This document shows positions 24,938-35,383 of a stretch of 64,000 nucleotides of DNA, piece after piece; position 1 is the first letter of the stretch; the number at the start of each line of letters is the position of its first letter. The stretch lies in NCBI GenBank assembly GCA_964019135.1, contig OZ025252.1, forward strand, positions 5,100,823 through 5,164,822. Reading direction: 5' to 3'. The notes under the pieces were generated by a model. The model worked only from the letters and a program-made list of their open reading frames with translations. It searched no databases and was not told where the DNA came from. Origin of the DNA: Arenicola marina (taxonomy: Eukaryota > Annelida > Polychaeta > Arenicolidae). A program made the position numbers and the translations under genes.

Positions 24938-26125
24938 TTACGAAGTACTTGTTGGGTTATGCTTTGCTCTTTTTGCGTTATGACCGCGGAGGACCCAGGC
25001 CACGAGGGCGGCCATAATGGCTGCGTGAACGACGAAGGTAACCAAAGTGGCCGTATCGGTTATTTCCGGTTGGTGAACGCCACTGGAAAGCGCCCCTGGA
25101 CACCCAGGCACTGTGGGGTTACACCCTGCGCGGGCTGAACTCAACACCGTGATTTCATCCCACACCATCCAGAAGGCACTGCGGAAGCCCAGGAAAGAAA
25201 ATATATGGAACCACTGATGACTGTGGCCTATCATGTCAAACCTGCCCGGCCACAGTTTCTCTGGGATTCTGCTAACGTTGAAGAAGGCAGCTGAAGTCCA
25301 GAGGCTCACGACTATCAAGCCCGATGTTGTAAAGGTCAGTGTATCTGATGCGCATAATGCTGAACCTATGAATCTTTCCTCTGTTGAAGTTCCGTTTTCT
25401 TGGCAATCGTCGAAGCGGCAAGCTTCGGGGTTGTTAAAATACGTTTGTATTTCATATCTTGCTCGAACGAAGGCGGGGATGGTGCCGACGAACACCGCTA
25501 GGGTATAGCCCCCAGTGCGGATGGCATAGCATAGCGGCGTTGGGTGCCGAAGTGTATAGCAACACGCACCGAATCCTAAAACGCATGTAGCAGTCGTCAG
25601 GACCAGATGCTCGAGCTGGTGGATCATCCCTAAGGACCACGCATACGGGAACTTGTAGATAAAAGCATGGAACACCACTGCAACCGTCACTCCGAAGACG
25701 CTGATCCCTGCATAGTCGAATACGAAGCAGGTATCCCGGACATCAATGGAATGAGCGGAAAGGGTGTGCGCGATGGTACTGCAGGTAAAAACGCCGAGGA
25801 TACCAACGAGGTAGCCGTACCATGGAACGGCCGCCATGTAAAGAGTACCGCCGGAAGGCCGGAAGAGCAGCCAGCCCCACTCGGCATCTAACGTCGCCAT
25901 TGCGTACAGGAAGTACGCTACCGGAAGCGCGTGTGTCCAGATGTTCAGTGTCTCGTTGTGCCAAGTAAAGGCGCTTAAGACTGACTTCACAATACTGTTG
26001 TTGGGCGGTCGGTAACCGTGAAGTATGTGGTCTTCTCGCATGTGCTGGGGTACCGCAGCACAACTCAGTAATGTAGTCATGATTGACACGTATCCCAGTT
26101 GAGGTAGACCAATATATATGAACAC
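24938..26125 (-). CDS. Membrane progestin receptor-like protein (PAQR family), second intronless copy
   Basis: A 395-residue multi-pass membrane protein, clearly paralogous to the protein at 1490-2770. The N-terminal block is GYRPP...HNETLNIWTH (residues 38-65). Predicted metal-site residues are S116-x3-H120, D137 in FVFDYAG, and H303-x3-H307 within GRFDMIGHSHQWFHIF. The PEKLWPGRFD element again indicates the membrane progestin receptor clade. Like its paralogue it is encoded by one uninterrupted exon. Met16 (MTTLLSCAAVP) may be the true start, because it lines up with Met13 of the other copy. A cysteine-containing loop between helices 5 and 6 (NPEACRFDDCQENG) is shorter than in the paralogue. 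The likely role is a plasma-membrane receptor for a steroid-type ligand; the ligand is not known from sequence. Confidence 0.92.
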   Translation of the reverse strand: MFIYIGLPQLGYVSIMTTLLSCAAVPQHMREDHILHGYRPPNNSIVKSVLSAFTWHNETLNIWTHALPVAYFLYAMATLDAEWGWLLFRPSGGTLYMAAVPWYGYLVGILGVFTCSTIAHTLSAHSIDVRDTCFVFDYAGISVFGVTVAVVFHAFIYKFPYAWSLGMIHQLEHLVLTTATCVLGFGACCYTLRHPTPLCYAIRTGGYTLAVFVGTIPAFVRARYEIQTYFNNPEACRFDDCQENGTSTEERFIGSALCASDTLTFTTSGLIVVSLWTSAAFFNVSRIPEKLWPGRFDMIGHSHQWFHIFSFLGFRSAFWMVWDEITVLSSARAGCNPTVPGCPGALSSGVHQPEITDTATLVTFVVHAAIMAALVAWVLRGHNAKRAKHNPTSTS

Positions 26126-26950
26126 AATCCTACTGGTCTACAACTAATAAATGCAGTATTCTGTAAGTAAGTAAAGTGCACTCAACGTCAATCCCGCTGT
26201 GCGCTCACTACGGTTGAATTAAACCATCGATCCGCGCCTTTGTACATGCTACAGCTACTGTGTCCTGGCAGCCAGGTGGTCCATGGTGAGAGAAGGATAT
26301 GTGCATCTTGTTAACGCTCAGGAGCTTTTATACTCAGTAATGATATGGCGGTCGATTCACGTCATTATCGAGAGATTATCGGTATATGCCGGCTGTTCGT
26401 GAACTATTCAAACTGTACATCTATTCATTTTCACCAACTCATGCATATTCATGAGTATAGTTGCTTCGTCACGCCCGATTGGTTTTATTTTCCCTTGAGT
26501 GGAAGTCTCTAAAGCATCTGTTTCAAGTTATCAGTTAAAGATGGAAGTGACAGTACTGTACCCTGAACGATAACATGTATTCGGTGGCACCATCTGTACA
26601 GTTAGATAGCAATGGATCATAATAGAGCCGCTCGATTACTGTTGCCGTCATTTCTATACAGAACCGTCACTCTTGGCAAAAGTGCATGACATTAAAACCC
26701 ATAAATGAACCTTCACCCACACAACTATATGTGATAACATATAACATTTATCATCAATTACCATTGTTGCCTTTACCTGATGACTTGTTAGGTTTGATCT
26801 CGTTAAAGCATTAATGTCATTAAAACAGTAATTTCTTGCCAATTGCAGAAGTTCTACATACTACGGTACGCCGAAATGAAAAATTTATATTTCGATTTAA
26901 GAGAACTGGTACATGTGCACCATATGTAATTATAAATATGGCCCAAAGTA
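26126..26950. other. Upstream region of the second PAQR gene, nothing else recognised
   Basis: This must contain the minus-strand PAQR promoter. I see no clear TATA box or CpG cluster and no other coding sequence. Confidence 0.35.
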
Positions 26951-26959
26951 CTTTCTCCG

Positions 26960-27238
26960 AGACGGATGACGGAAATTGGCGGCCGCTGAAGATCTTTGGA
27001 AAACAAACACCCACCCTCTCATCGACGCGGAGTACCAGTGACCGGCTCGCTGGCGCTGACCCCTCCCTTTTCGCACGCTCGGTTCCGTTACGTTCCGTTC
27101 CGTTCCGTTCCGTTCCGCTCCGTTCCGTTCCGCTATATACATACATTAACACGGGATTGATCAGCAAGGCTTGCATGGATAATGGATTGTCAAGAATGCG
27201 CATAAGTGGTTTAATTCTATCTGACTTAAACTGAGACA
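26960..27238 (+). repeat. Direct duplication, first copy, with (TTCCG)n array
   Basis: Matches 27478-27690: both run from 'CGCTGAAGATC.TTGG' through 'ACCAGTGACCGGCTCGCTGGCG', a TTCCG array and CGCTATATAC, to GCGCATAAGTGGTTTAATT. In this copy the TTCCG array is longer (27085-27134, about ten units with a few variants). Open frames across it are not convincing as genes. Confidence 0.8.
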
Positions 27239-27477
27239 TGCATTTGCCGAAAAATTAAAAATATGAAGGAAATTCTCTTGGGCTGTGATACGTACGGGTG
27301 AAACGTTAGAAAGGCTATATATACGTTGTCCCGCAAACCGATCCCGTAAACGTATCTATGTAGGTCAGGACACACCCCGAGTTCTAATGACGTAATTGCT
27401 CATCGGGTTACGTTTAAGGATACGTTCAATTAAAAACAGTGCAAAAACTCTCTGTTAGCAGGAGACAACGTATCAAC

Positions 27478-27690
27478 AAACGACCGCTGAAGATCATTGG
27501 AAAACAAACACCCACTCCTTCATCGACACGGGGTACCAGTGACCGGCTCGCTGGCGCACACCCCTCCCTTCCCGCACGCTCGGTTCCGTTCCGTTCTGTT
27601 CCGCTATATACTTACATTTGCACAGGATTTATCAGAAAGGCTTACATTGTCAAAAATGCGCATAAGTGGTTTAATTGAATCCCGTTAATA
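27478..27690 (+). repeat. Direct duplication, second copy
   Basis: About 520 bp from the first copy and moderately diverged, with a shorter TTCCG array (27584-27603). A third small TTCCG cluster (27767-27782) lies just beyond it. Confidence 0.8.
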
Positions 27691-27803
27691 TGTAAGAGTA
27701 AAATATACTTTGACTAAATTTTTATTTTATTATAAATTCATAGTAAAGTGACCTCCCTCGCGGAGTCGTTCCGTTCCGTTCCGCAAAATACCAATAGTCC
27801 AAT

Positions 27804-27905
27804 ATGGCGAAGAAAAAACAAACTTCTGGCGAGTCGGACGAAGAAGTTGAAGCAAAGACCGAATTTACACCAACTAATGATGTAATCGGGCACCAGTTTC
27901 AACCC
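27804..27905 (+). CDS. Possible first coding exon of an unknown gene
   Basis: An ATG followed by exactly 34 codons in phase 0 and then a good splice donor (CCC|GTAAGG at 27906). The peptide starts MAKKKQTSGESDEEVEAK and ends GHQFQP; it is lysine- and acid-rich like the N terminus of a nuclear protein. It sits about 20 bp downstream of a TTCCG cluster that could be an ETS-type promoter. I recognise no family and found no convincing next exon. It could also be chance. Confidence 0.3.
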
Positions 27906-27954
27906 GTAAGGTTGTTGACGCATCGCGTGGTCAGTGAAGTCGTGTTGCATTAGG

Positions 27955-29343
27955 AGGTGGAGGTGGGGGGGGGGGGGGGAGGGGCGGGAGTGGAGTCAGG
28001 GGTCCAACGTCATCGTTGGCAGGGTGCCCAATTTTGTTTTGAGTCGGGTTCGGAAAGCAGCAGTCGATGGTGTAACTTGATACAGCTGCTCTCTTAGAAA
28101 CTCATTGTCACTGTCACTTGTCACAGGATGGGAGCACCAAGATTGCAAGAACCGCTGGAAAAACTCTCCCGCGCATCTTAGCGTAGCCAGTTTTGTGTCA
28201 TCCAGTACGTGACGTCAAATATGAATTGAGGAGTTGTAGAATAATCAAATGTTTACGGGGCCTGTCGCGCACATTTAATGTTTACCAGTAGTACATTTAT
28301 ACTTTTATTTTACTTAGCATGGAGTCTTGAAAGTGTAATAAATAATAGGAAATTTAAATACATGCAAATAAATATTTATAGAATTTATTTCTAACACCGT
28401 ATTCCCAATCCCCCCCTTCCTCCCCCACATCCCACTCGTTTGTTCTCGGCGAATGTAAGTTTTCGGTCTGGTTAGAAACCAGAACATTTGTCTCTGGTGG
28501 AATTGGAGCTGCGAGTGGAGCTAAATAGCACAATCACCTAAGTGCTATCATTTACAAAAATATACATAAAATTAAAATGATCCTTTATTTGCGAAACTCT
28601 TTATACATAATGTACAAATCAACACGCAGTTGACAAGATGATCGTGGATCTAGGGCGCCCAGAATCCACCATATGAACATTGAACAGCACAACGAAAATC
28701 TAACGGACTTTCAGCGATATCTTAAACAGCACTCTAGAATCAGTTATTCTCGGACACGAAAAGCATATCGCTGTCACTCTAGGACTGCCGCTCGGAACGT
28801 ACTTCAGACATACAACAGTGCAGATAGCCCGCCATATTGAAAACTAAAACTCTGCTTATCACTGGCTCTCTGGCAGTCTCGTGACGGGTACTACATCCGT
28901 ACATTACACAACAGGACCCATGTTAAAGTGGACTATGCTTCAGTCTCTACCTTTAAGACGTGATTGAAGAAAACATTACGTGGATTTTAGGGTGTTTTCA
29001 TATAATTGACGTCAGCAGATCGTAAAAAAACTGCTAACAAGAAGCGAGATACCATGGTGGCAAAGACTTATGTAACTTCCAGCGGGCGACTAAACGACGC
29101 ATGCGCACCAATAGCTCAAAGTGAAGAATGTTCTGTCCATACATTGAAGCGATGATTACATAACTAGCTCTCTCTTTTATTCATTGTTCTTTCGTAAATT
29201 CAGACGGACGATGAGTACTCATGTTGTGGTAAACGTTCATGTTGACATCAGTGTAATTTCAGAGTCAAATGAAATATGAAACCTGTCAAAACGCATCCAG
29301 CCCTACTTAAAACAGATATGGTACTGTCCTCAACGCCACCACC
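27955..29343. other. Intergenic stretch with one interspersed repeat copy
   Basis: A G-run (27963-27980) is followed by a dispersed repeat (27986-28100) that recurs in reverse orientation at 34050-34176. The remainder, to 29343, is AT-rich with no gene recognised. Confidence 0.45.
27986..28100 (+). repeat. Dispersed repeat copy A
   Basis: Shares two blocks with the reverse complement of 34050-34176: GGGAGTGGAGT...GTTGGCAGGGTGCCCAATTTTG and TCGATGGTGTAACTTGATAC. A diverged middle separates the blocks. The family is unknown; it may be a SINE or a small DNA element. Confidence 0.65.
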
Positions 29344-30622
29344 AGACACGGTCGTAGATAGCTTCCAGTCGTGTCGACATCAGACACGGTTGTAGATAGC
29401 CTCCAGTCGTGTCGACATCAGACACGGTTGTAGATAGCCTCCAGTCGTGTCGACATCAGACACGGTCGCAGATAGCCTTCAGTCGTGTCGACATCAGACA
29501 CGGTCGTAGATAGCCTTCAGTCGTGTCGACATCAGACATGGTTGTAGATAGCCTCCAGTCGTGTCGACATCAGACACGGTCGTAGATAGCCTTTAGTCGT
29601 GTCGACATCAGACACGGTTGTAGATAGCCTCCAGTCGTGTCGACATCAGACACGGTCGTAGATAGCCTACAGTCGTGTCGACATCCGACACGGTCGTAGA
29701 TAGCCTACAGTCGTGTCGACATCAGACACGGTCGTAGATAGCCTTCAGTCGTGACGACATCAGACACGGTCGTAGATAGCCTTCAGTCGTGTCGACATCA
29801 GACACGGTCGTAGATAGCCTTCAGTCGTATCAACATCAGACACGGTCGTAGATAGCCTTCAGTCGTGTCGACATCAGACACGGTCGTAGATAGCCTTCAG
29901 TCGTATCAACATCAGACACGGTCGTAGATAGCCTTCAGTCGTGTTGACATCAGACACGGTCGTAGATAGCCTTCAGTCGTATCAACATCAGACACGGTCG
30001 TAGATAGCCTTCAGTCGTGTTGACATCAGACACGGTCGTAGATAGCCTTCAGTCGTATCAACATCAGACACGGTCGTAGATAGCCTTCAGTCGTGTCGAC
30101 ATCAGACACGGTCGTAGATAGCCTTCAGTCGTATCAACATCAGACACGGTCGTAGATAGCCTTCAGTCGTATCAACATCAGACACGGTCGTAGATAGCCT
30201 TCAGTCGTGTCGACATCAGACACGGTCGTAGATAGCCTTCAGTCGTGTTGACATCAGACACGGTCGTAGATAGCCTTCAGTTGTATCAACATCAGACACG
30301 GTCGTAGATAGCCTTCAGTCGTGTCGACATCAGACAAGGTCGTAGATAGCCTACAGTCGTGTCGACATCAGACACGGTCGTAGATAGCCTTCAGTCGTGT
30401 CGACATCAGACACGGTCGTAGATAGCTTTCAGTCGTGTCGACATCAGACACGGTCGTAGATAGCCTTCAGTCGTGTCGACATCAGACACGGTCGTAGATA
30501 GCCTTCAGTCGTGTCGACATCAGACACGGTCGTAGATAGCCTTCAGTCGTATCAACATCAGACACGGTCGTAGATAGCCTCCAGTCGTGTCGACATCAGA
30601 CACGGTCGTAGATAGCCTTCAA
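29344..30622 (+). repeat. 38-bp minisatellite next to the TBP 3' end
   Basis: About 33-34 uninterrupted copies of a 38-bp unit containing GACACGGTCGTAGATAGCCT followed by TCAGTCGTGTCGACATCA. The units are highly uniform. Two main variants differ at the GTGTCGAC/GTATCAAC site, and between about 29820 and 30300 they tend to alternate, giving a partial 76-bp higher-order period. The array ends about 160 bp beyond the TBP stop codon. Confidence 0.96.
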
Positions 30623-30782
30623 GCTGTACACGTAAAGTCCGCCTGCGCAAGCCTGGCGATTGTGAGCACGCGGGAATGTTCCGGCGGCCGACACCAGCCT
30701 CTCGGGGGGTGACACGTGACCTTATTGTCTGGTCACCATCACGTGACCCGCGCTATGCATACCACGCGGATCTGAGCACAGA

Positions 30783-33679
30783 CTATTGCTTCTTAAATCC
30801 CTTTAATATCGGGTAGATGTTTTCGAAGGCTTCGTAAATTTCTTGCCGAACTTTTGCACCTGGAACAAGATAGAAATCACTAGCATCGCTGACGTAAATA
30901 GATAGTAAGGAAGCCATCTAACATTCGTAAAATTATAACAAGTAACAAACTTATATTTTGCGTATATTAGTGTATGAACTAGCATGTGGCTAAATAGGCT
31001 TAACCGGGCCAACCGGGAGACGACTTGTCACAGTGACTTCAGCCCTCGGGTGGGAGTGCTGCCACGACAAGTCGACCTGCAGTAGAACGTCTTACCACTA
31101 TGAGCAGAGGCCACGACTGCTGTCGACGGACAACCAACTTACCTGTAAGCACTACTTTTCCTGACACAAAGATGAGAAGAACGATTTTTGGCTTGACCAT
31201 TCTGTAGATGAGTCCCGGAAACAATTCAGGTTCGTAACTGAAACACAGGCGAGGGGTTGTTATTGTTAATACCGATATAAGTATAATGACAATAATATTT
31301 GTACACATGTCCACATCCTTGCACGTGTTTACCCTGCAAATCACGTCTAGACATAAAATAATCATTGTTCATGGTAAAAATTCATTGTATTTGACACAAA
31401 TACATGAAACTTATTACAGAAACATAAAGTTTTAACCAACATGCTTTACGTTACAATTTTTTTGCCACTACGAGCACATTTGTAAGATGACCTACCTGGA
31501 AAACTGTCCGTGTGTGAGCACCAAGCCTTCTAATCGGATGGGAAACTTCACATCACAACTGCCCACCATATTCTGAATCTTGAAATCCATGAACTTTGCC
31601 TGAAGGAGAAGTCGTTACATAAGTCATTTATAATAAGCGTTAGAGGCGCCGCTGAGCAATTCCTACGTGTAAATTTAGTTGAGATTAATCCGTACTTTAC
31701 CAACCGTAAACTGGAGCATCACCTATAACACGTGACTAAGATAATTATACAAAGAGATGACTCACACAAAAGCCTAGTTTCTGTACTATTCTGGCGTACT
31801 TTCTCGCTGCCAGTTTTGCTTGGTCCTCACTGCAAAATATAGATCACATGCAGGATATACGTCATAAAACTGTGTAACCGAACAAGCAAAAAAAATGTGA
31901 AGAAATTATTTTATCACAGAGCCAGAAGTACATGAATATGTAAAATTATAAGTATATAAATACTCATCGCGAGGCTCAGCATCTCATCGTTAGCAGCTAT
32001 AAATACTCCACTTGTCGCAACAAAATCGGTTTTAGTTTTTTCCTTCAGAGAAATGGACTCCAATCTAGATGGCCGATGGCTCTCCGTTTCATAGAGCGTT
32101 TCTACATTTTAAGCGAATTCGTCTTAGAGTGCCTATAATAGTATAGAAAATCACAGCTCAATGATATAAATGTACCTATACAATTTTATATTACAGGTAA
32201 GGAAATAGTTAAACGATCGAAACACTTTCTTAAACAGGTTACCGTCCGCCAGCTTCGTTAGAGGCATGGTCAGTTGCCCAGCCTCTAAGAGCCTGCCCTG
32301 CTCATGTGGGCGATTGAGACTAACCTCTTGGCTCCTGTGCACACCATCTTCCCCGAGCTGAATATGAGCGCTGTTGTTCTGGGATCTCGAATTCGCATGA
32401 TGACGGCGGCAAAACGCTTCGGGTTGTACTCTGCATTCCTAGCGTGCAATGCTATTTTTTTCAAGTCCAATTTGCAGCCTAAATTTACTGTACAAACTAT
32501 ATTTCTGAAAAAAGATGCAAATCAACATAAAAACACCAGAAGTATTAAGGGGAGGGGGGGGGGGGGGAGGGGCATTTTCCCGCTTTATACCACGAAGTAT
32601 ATTGTCAGGTTCCAGCATAATACTGTGTGAAGTGAATATTGTCAGTTTCAAGCAACAATGTGAATATTCATGTGAAGAGTAACCGAATGGAGTGCATATT
32701 TTGAAAAATACCAGTAATCGGATTCTATTTCTTCAAAAACCAAAAAGTATTGAGATTTCTCGGCACACAAGCCCCTTACTGTAACATGGGTACAATGCCA
32801 GATCCTTCCGACGCCGGCGTGGCCGGGTTGAGTGGCGTCATAGGCCCCGCTGGAGTGTAAGGGTTGATGCTGGTGGCAGAGGGAGGCGGCATGGATCCCT
32901 GTAAGCTTGGCGCGCCAGGTGTATTGGCTGTGACCGACCCGGGTCCCTGTGTCGGGGTGGGTGGCATGTATCCACTCTGCACCAAGGGCGAGAACAGGCC
33001 ACCGTGCGCCGGCGGCGGCAAATTCTGTACACAAAAATTGGGGATAATGTAAGATTAATATGTTACATAGAAATCTCTGGAATATTGTCTCTTAAACACT
33101 TTTAATTATTATAATATTAGGTATCTCTCGGCCCGGCCCTCTGTGGACCCCTCCTAGGACCTACCCCTGTATATGGGGATCAAGGGTCACGAACCGACCA
33201 AGAAAGTTTGGGTACCTACCATGGTTCGGATTCGAACCACAGACCTCTCGCATTCCAGGACGCGATGCACCAAAGAGATAATCTCATCGACACAGATATT
33301 TTTTTGGTTTATTTATGTCACAACGGACTGATACCGAGATACAACAATATTGCCCTTACTTGAGTACAGGATAACAAGGCTGCTTCAGCATATTAACTGC
33401 TTTATTTCTAATTTAATTTTTAAATGTATTCATGAATATCCTGACAGAAGACATATGTCAATCACTGGCAGTAGGTGAACAGCCACCCATTTATTTATTT
33501 TCATAATAGATACCAATAAGGTTATTGCATTATATATGCATTGTATAATCCATTGCATTCATATATTGCGCTATCAAGGGTGAACCAAACTTCTTTAGTT
33601 TCCATTTTGAGCAAATACTTGCCTCTTGAGCAGATAATAAGCCATGGGCATATGTGGGATATTGTGGTGAACTCTCCAT
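30783..33679 (-). CDS. TBP: TATA-box-binding protein (TBP), seven coding exons
   Basis: General transcription factor that binds the TATA box as part of TFIID and also serves RNA polymerases I and III. Coding exons on the minus strand, in order: 33679-33623, 33024-32780, 32504-32325, 31829-31766, 31599-31496, 31237-31143 and 30859-30783. They total 822 bases, giving 273 residues plus stop, and all junction phases agree. The N terminus ([19 protein letters not shown]) resembles the vertebrate YAQGL..PQ start. A proline/glycine/threonine-rich region follows to about residue 95, without a polyglutamine tract. The core saddle (about 95-273) has both direct repeats: [13 protein letters not shown]...[17 protein letters not shown] and [14 protein letters not shown]...[16 protein letters not shown], with all four DNA-intercalating phenylalanines present. 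It ends in [13 protein letters not shown]. Departures from the usual core are C for S in [11 protein letters not shown] for P in QKLGFC and H for R in IALHARN. The first intron appears to use a GC donor (GAG|GCAAGT). An AG at 33689-33690 just upstream of the ATG suggests a further 5' untranslated exon. Confidence 0.95.
33127..33290 (-). mobile_element. tRNA-derived SINE in TBP intron 1
   Basis: On the minus strand it contains a perfect RNA polymerase III B box, GGTTCGAATCC (33228-33238), preceded by a tRNA-like half (TTGGTGCATCGCGTCCTGG...GCGAGAGGTCTG). A unique body follows (CTTGGTCGGTTCGTGACCC...). I could not define exact ends or a target duplication. Confidence 0.6.
33621..33622 (-). other. 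GC splice donor of TBP intron 1 (GC-AG intron)
   Basis: The exon ends GAG and continues GCAAGT, the classic consensus of the minor GC-AG class. The acceptor at the other side is TGTACAG|AAT (33025-33026). No GT donor nearby would keep the frame between the conserved N-terminal peptide and NLPPPAHGG. Confidence 0.7.
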
Positions 33680-34049
33680 GGTGATGTAAGGATCAGCGCT
33701 CTGTCAGCAACCTGGTACATCCACCATGTCACCTGTTTGAACAGGAAAAAATCTTGACCAATCAATACACATATTCTATTCTATTTTTATATTATTATGT
33801 AGATTTCTATTCTATACAATATACACCAGGATCCAATATGACCTACCATAATTTCCAGCGTATATATGACATCTAAGCTTTTCTCTCTGGACACCTTCCG
33901 ACCCCCTTGAAGATCAAAGGTTGTACTTCGATCGTCCCCGGTTATCATATTCCCACAGAATGAAGCAAACTACTCTGGCGCCAATTGTAGAACCGTAGAA
34001 CTGTCACATCACACCTACCCAGTATCAACTTTCTTTATGACCTACAGTC

Positions 34050-34176
34050 TATAACAACAGCTGTATCAAGTTACACCATCGAGTGCCATTTCCCGAATGA
34101 TGCCCCACCACTCTACAAGTCTAGTCAAAATTGGGCACCCTGCCAACAATGATGATGGACACCTTACTCCACTCCC
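34050..34176 (-). repeat. Dispersed repeat copy B
   Basis: Reverse-oriented counterpart of 27986-28100, with the same two conserved blocks. It lies upstream of the TBP start codon, possibly inside a 5' untranslated intron. Confidence 0.65.
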
Positions 34177-35040
34177 TACCTACAAATGCAACAGGACTTA
34201 ACTGACCATGCGACGCACTACCTGTATAAACAATGCCTAATTAACATTTTAACAATTAACAGTTATTGTTGTAATAATGAAGACTTGAACCAAAATAACA
34301 AAGTGAGTTGATAGATAAATACTTCCAGAAACTTCCCATACTCCAAAAAGTTCTCGCCATCAACATCGCTTCTCACCACGCATATTTGTGCATTGCCATT
34401 CAGGATTTGATGGTTAGCACATGGGGCTAAATTGCCCCTACCTATACTCGATGCGAATGGTATTCACATTTCATTGGAATAAGCATATCCCTATCGGCAC
34501 ACCCGTAAATGCCCTATCACGTGTTGCGGGCTGGATACTGAACCTGGCCCAAAGTTTACCAGAGCTGGCCTAAAGGCCACAGTGGACAGCTTGCTGAAAG
34601 CCAGTGATCGTGAGAGTTGGCATAAAATTTAAAAACATTTTGATTATGTCATGTGTTTGTCTCCTAATTACCAATACCTGCCTAACTGAAAATCTTTTAT
34701 AATTCCGAAATATCTATCCAAAAGTCCCGGTGACTGTTGTAAAAGACTCAGCATTTATTTTTGTCAGAGCACTCTGTCGCAAGGACTGTTTCGGCCTCCA
34801 TTGCCGAAGTCCAAACTGTTCAATGTCAGTGGCCCCACTTAGCGTAGCCCCATTTGATGGTGTTAAAGGTTACGGCAGACTGATAGGCCATCCTTACCGC
34901 CATGGCGTAGATCGCCATATTCAGTCTAAAAAACTGTGAGATGTCCACTTTACAAGTTGCTGGAGGTTTTGACACGAAACATCTGACTGAAATACGTTTC
35001 ATGCAACTAACACTAGCTGAACTCATTCATTTTGTTCACT
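34177..35040. other. TBP upstream region, no further gene recognised
   Basis: The TBP promoter or a non-coding first exon is expected here or beyond. No core-promoter element stands out, and no neighbour such as a proteasome subunit gene is visible. Confidence 0.35.
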
Positions 35041-35383
35041 AACAAGTTTTCCTGGCTGGCGTTGCCATCTTCTTGTGTTGTCTCGTCCCACGAGATCGCT
35101 AGATGTCGCTAGTTCCTTCCGGTCAACGCCCTCTAGCGAACTAGCTGCGCATTTCCCAAAGACCTGGTTCCCGTTCTGTTTATCAACAGTGACAAGTATC
35201 TACTCACCTGTTTTCTGTACATCTGACAGAAAAACATGTGTTACTGTTAATAAACAGAAAGAGTGTTGGAACCAGGTCTTTGGGAAATGCGCAGCCAGTT
35301 CGCCAGAGGGCGTTTACCGGAAGAAACGAGTGACATCTAGCGGTCTCATGAGACGACACAACACAAGACAACAAAACTTGTCA
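35041..35383. mobile_element. MITE-like element with ~130-bp inverted arms
   Basis: The arms carry ACAAGTTTT...CTTGTGTTGTCTCGTC, then CGCTAGATGTC, CTTCCGGT.AACGCCCTCT, CTGCGCATTTCCCAAAGACC and TGGTTCC, and the same in reverse complement on the right. They surround a short centre (about 35190-35250). Arm identity is roughly 85-90%. A 115-codon frame across it (35075-35422) is a by-product of the palindrome. The ends and target duplication are not sharply defined. Confidence 0.75.

Noticed and set aside
29344-30622. CRISPR-like array
   Set aside because: The 38-bp units are contiguous with no unique spacers, and the surrounding genes are eukaryotic; it is a minisatellite. The same applies to the other arrays.
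33228-33238. Functional tRNA genes at the B-box matches (also 47890-47900 and 38589-38598)
   Set aside because: No paired acceptor stem or full cloverleaf is visible and the sequences continue into SINE bodies.
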